A stretch of DNA of 6,912 bases from Dehalococcoidia bacterium (GTDB taxonomy: Bacteria > Chloroflexota > Dehalococcoidia > GIF9 > AB-539-J10). Position numbers and translations under genes: made by a program. Shown piece by piece: positions 6,100 through 6,912 of this stretch (positions within the stretch are counted from its first letter, which is position 1; the number at the start of each line of letters is the position of its first letter). The stretch spans positions 1 to 6,912 of the forward strand of contig JAUXIH010000055.1 of the NCBI GenBank assembly GCA_030621105.1, in the 5' to 3' direction. The notes under the pieces were generated by a model, which saw nothing but the letters and a program-made list of their open reading frames with translations, did not search any database and was not told the DNA's origin.

Positions 6100-6731
6100 T
6101 GATTATCCAATGTGACTTTGACGGCACCATCACCAGCAATAACCTCAGTGTTCTGCTCCGGGAGCATTTTGCCCGTGGTAACTGGCGGAAGATTGATGAC
6201 GACTATCTGCACGGCAAGCTGACCGTTGAGCAGAGCAACAAGATGCAGTTTGCGCTTATTAAGGAGCCTAGGGAGAAGCTTCAAGAATTTGCCCGCAAGC
6301 ATATTGATGTAAAGCCAGGCTTCGTGGAGTTAATCAGGTATTGTCAGGAGAGCTCCACCTCTTTTGTCATCGTCAGCAGCGGGCTGGACTTCTACATTGA
6401 AATGGTACTAAAGGAGATTGGACTATCAGATTTGGAAGTGTACTGCGGGCAAACCTCCTTCGGCAAGGATGGTATCACCGTTACTTACACCGACCCAGAG
6501 GGAAACATCATCAACTCCGGGTTCAAGAGGAAATATTTGACCTACCTTAGAAAACAAGGATGGAGTGTCATCTACATCGGGGACGGTCTCTCCGACCTGG
6601 AGGCAGCCTCTCTGGCTGACTATATATTCGCTACCGAACATTTGGTTAAGTTACTCGGGCACCGAGCAATTCCCTACATCAGATTCTCTGACTTTCATGA
6701 CCTTCTGCACCAGCTCTGCCTTCTTTTTTAA
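6099..6731 (+). CDS. HAD superfamily phosphatase (phosphoserine phosphatase/MtnX-like)
   Basis: This 210-aa soluble Mg-dependent phosphatase is of HAD subfamily IB type. Motif I is DFDGT (residues 6-10), with nucleophile D6 and acid/base D8. Motif II is VSSG (92-95). The motif III lysine is K143 or K145 in SGFKRKY. Motif IV is GDGLSDLEAA (161-170), with D162 and D166 for the metal. A helical cap lies between motifs I and II (about 14-70). Length and motifs fit the MtnX/phosphoserine-phosphatase-like group, but no methionine-salvage or serine genes are nearby. Instead its ATG overlaps the stop of the CDP-alcohol transferase (TAATG), so it is probably coupled to it and acts on the same pathway. 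By analogy with DIP synthesis it could dephosphorylate the phosphodiester-phosphate intermediate. That role is inference; the HAD assignment is firm. Confidence 0.87.
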   Translation: MIIQCDFDGTITSNNLSVLLREHFARGNWRKIDDDYLHGKLTVEQSNKMQFALIKEPREKLQEFARKHIDVKPGFVELIRYCQESSTSFVIVSSGLDFYIEMVLKEIGLSDLEVYCGQTSFGKDGITVTYTDPEGNIINSGFKRKYLTYLRKQGWSVIYIGDGLSDLEAASLADYIFATEHLVKLLGHRAIPYIRFSDFHDLLHQLCLLF

Positions 6732-6912
6732 TGCATTGCTGTATCGAATATCAGCAACTATTTTCGTACCTTTAGTGGCAGAATGGTGGAGGAATTGGGA
6801 CAGGGTGGAAGCGTAACCCTTTGGATTGTTGGTCCAGCGAATGTTACAGCAATACTGCCCCGTACCCCCTCAGTCTTGATGCCATGCTTTTCCCATTGCC
6901 CACCAGCCTATT
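6732..6912. other. window end, no supported gene
   Basis: The 181 bases after the phosphatase show no ribosome binding site with a convincing start. The phosphatase frame remains open past its TAA to the window edge, with an ATG at 6783, but the translation shows no recognisable motif. Minus-strand frames are short. A T-rich run (CTTCTTTTTTAA) at the very end of the phosphatase gene has no clear stem before it, so no terminator is called. Confidence 0.4.

Noticed and set aside
6565..6816. 83-aa plus-strand frame overlapping the end of the phosphatase gene
   Set aside because: It overlaps motif IV of the HAD gene in another frame and has no motif of its own; the overlap is too long to be a plausible next gene.
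6732..6912. Possible start of a following gene at ATG 6783 or of a minus-strand gene at the window edge
   Set aside because: There is no Shine-Dalgarno site and no recognisable motif in about 43 codons; minus-strand frames stop quickly.
1..6912. CRISPR array, tRNA, rRNA or insertion sequence
   Set aside because: There are no regularly spaced repeats, no cloverleaf-like segments and no transposase motif or terminal repeats in the window.

Overview
The window most likely comes from an anaerobic bacterium. It has strong Shine-Dalgarno sites, sigma70-type promoter hexamers, GTG and TTG starts, a radical SAM/SPASM enzyme and a mid-range GC content. Two proteins lean towards archaeal relatives: the RibB signature loop and the DUF1464 protein. 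That mix would fit a subsurface lineage such as Chloroflexota (Dehalococcoidia-like), but the taxonomic call is an inference, not a demonstrated fact.

Layout. Bases 11-634 (+) encode a stand-alone RibB (riboflavin pathway). A gene-free convergent stretch of about 285 bp follows. On the minus strand come a 12-TM MFS permease (920-2116) and then a two-gene unit, transcribed right to left: a radical SAM/SPASM protein (3177-4181) and a DUF1464 ASKHA-type kinase-like protein (2194-3177). These two genes share a TAATG stop/start overlap. The pair has a recognisable promoter at its head (4206-4233) and a symmetrical hairpin at its tail (2162-2195). It looks AT-richer than its surroundings, so it reads as a compact, possibly acquired, module.

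The 495-bp divergent region (4182-4676) holds an orphan reading frame that looks like a decayed gene fragment (4230-4433), an 8-bp inverted repeat, and a promoter candidate with a perfect TTGACA. Downstream on the plus strand is a tight three-gene operon: a cytidylyltransferase-like NTP transferase (4677-5399), a CDP-alcohol phosphatidyltransferase (5410-6099) and a HAD phosphatase (6099-6731). The logic is: activate an alcohol phosphate as a CDP-alcohol, transfer it to an acceptor through the membrane enzyme, then remove a phosphate. The closest known parallel is the di-myo-inositol-phosphate route (IPCT, DIPPS, then a phosphatase). The substrate is not proven here, and no inositol-phosphate synthase gene lies in the window.

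Two points need care. The NTP transferase has no ATG/GTG/TTG start that preserves its nucleotide-binding loop; the best start is an ATA 9 nt after a perfect AAGGAGG. The DUF1464 gene begins at 3177, not at the upstream in-frame start at 3261. The last 181 bases contain no gene I can support.
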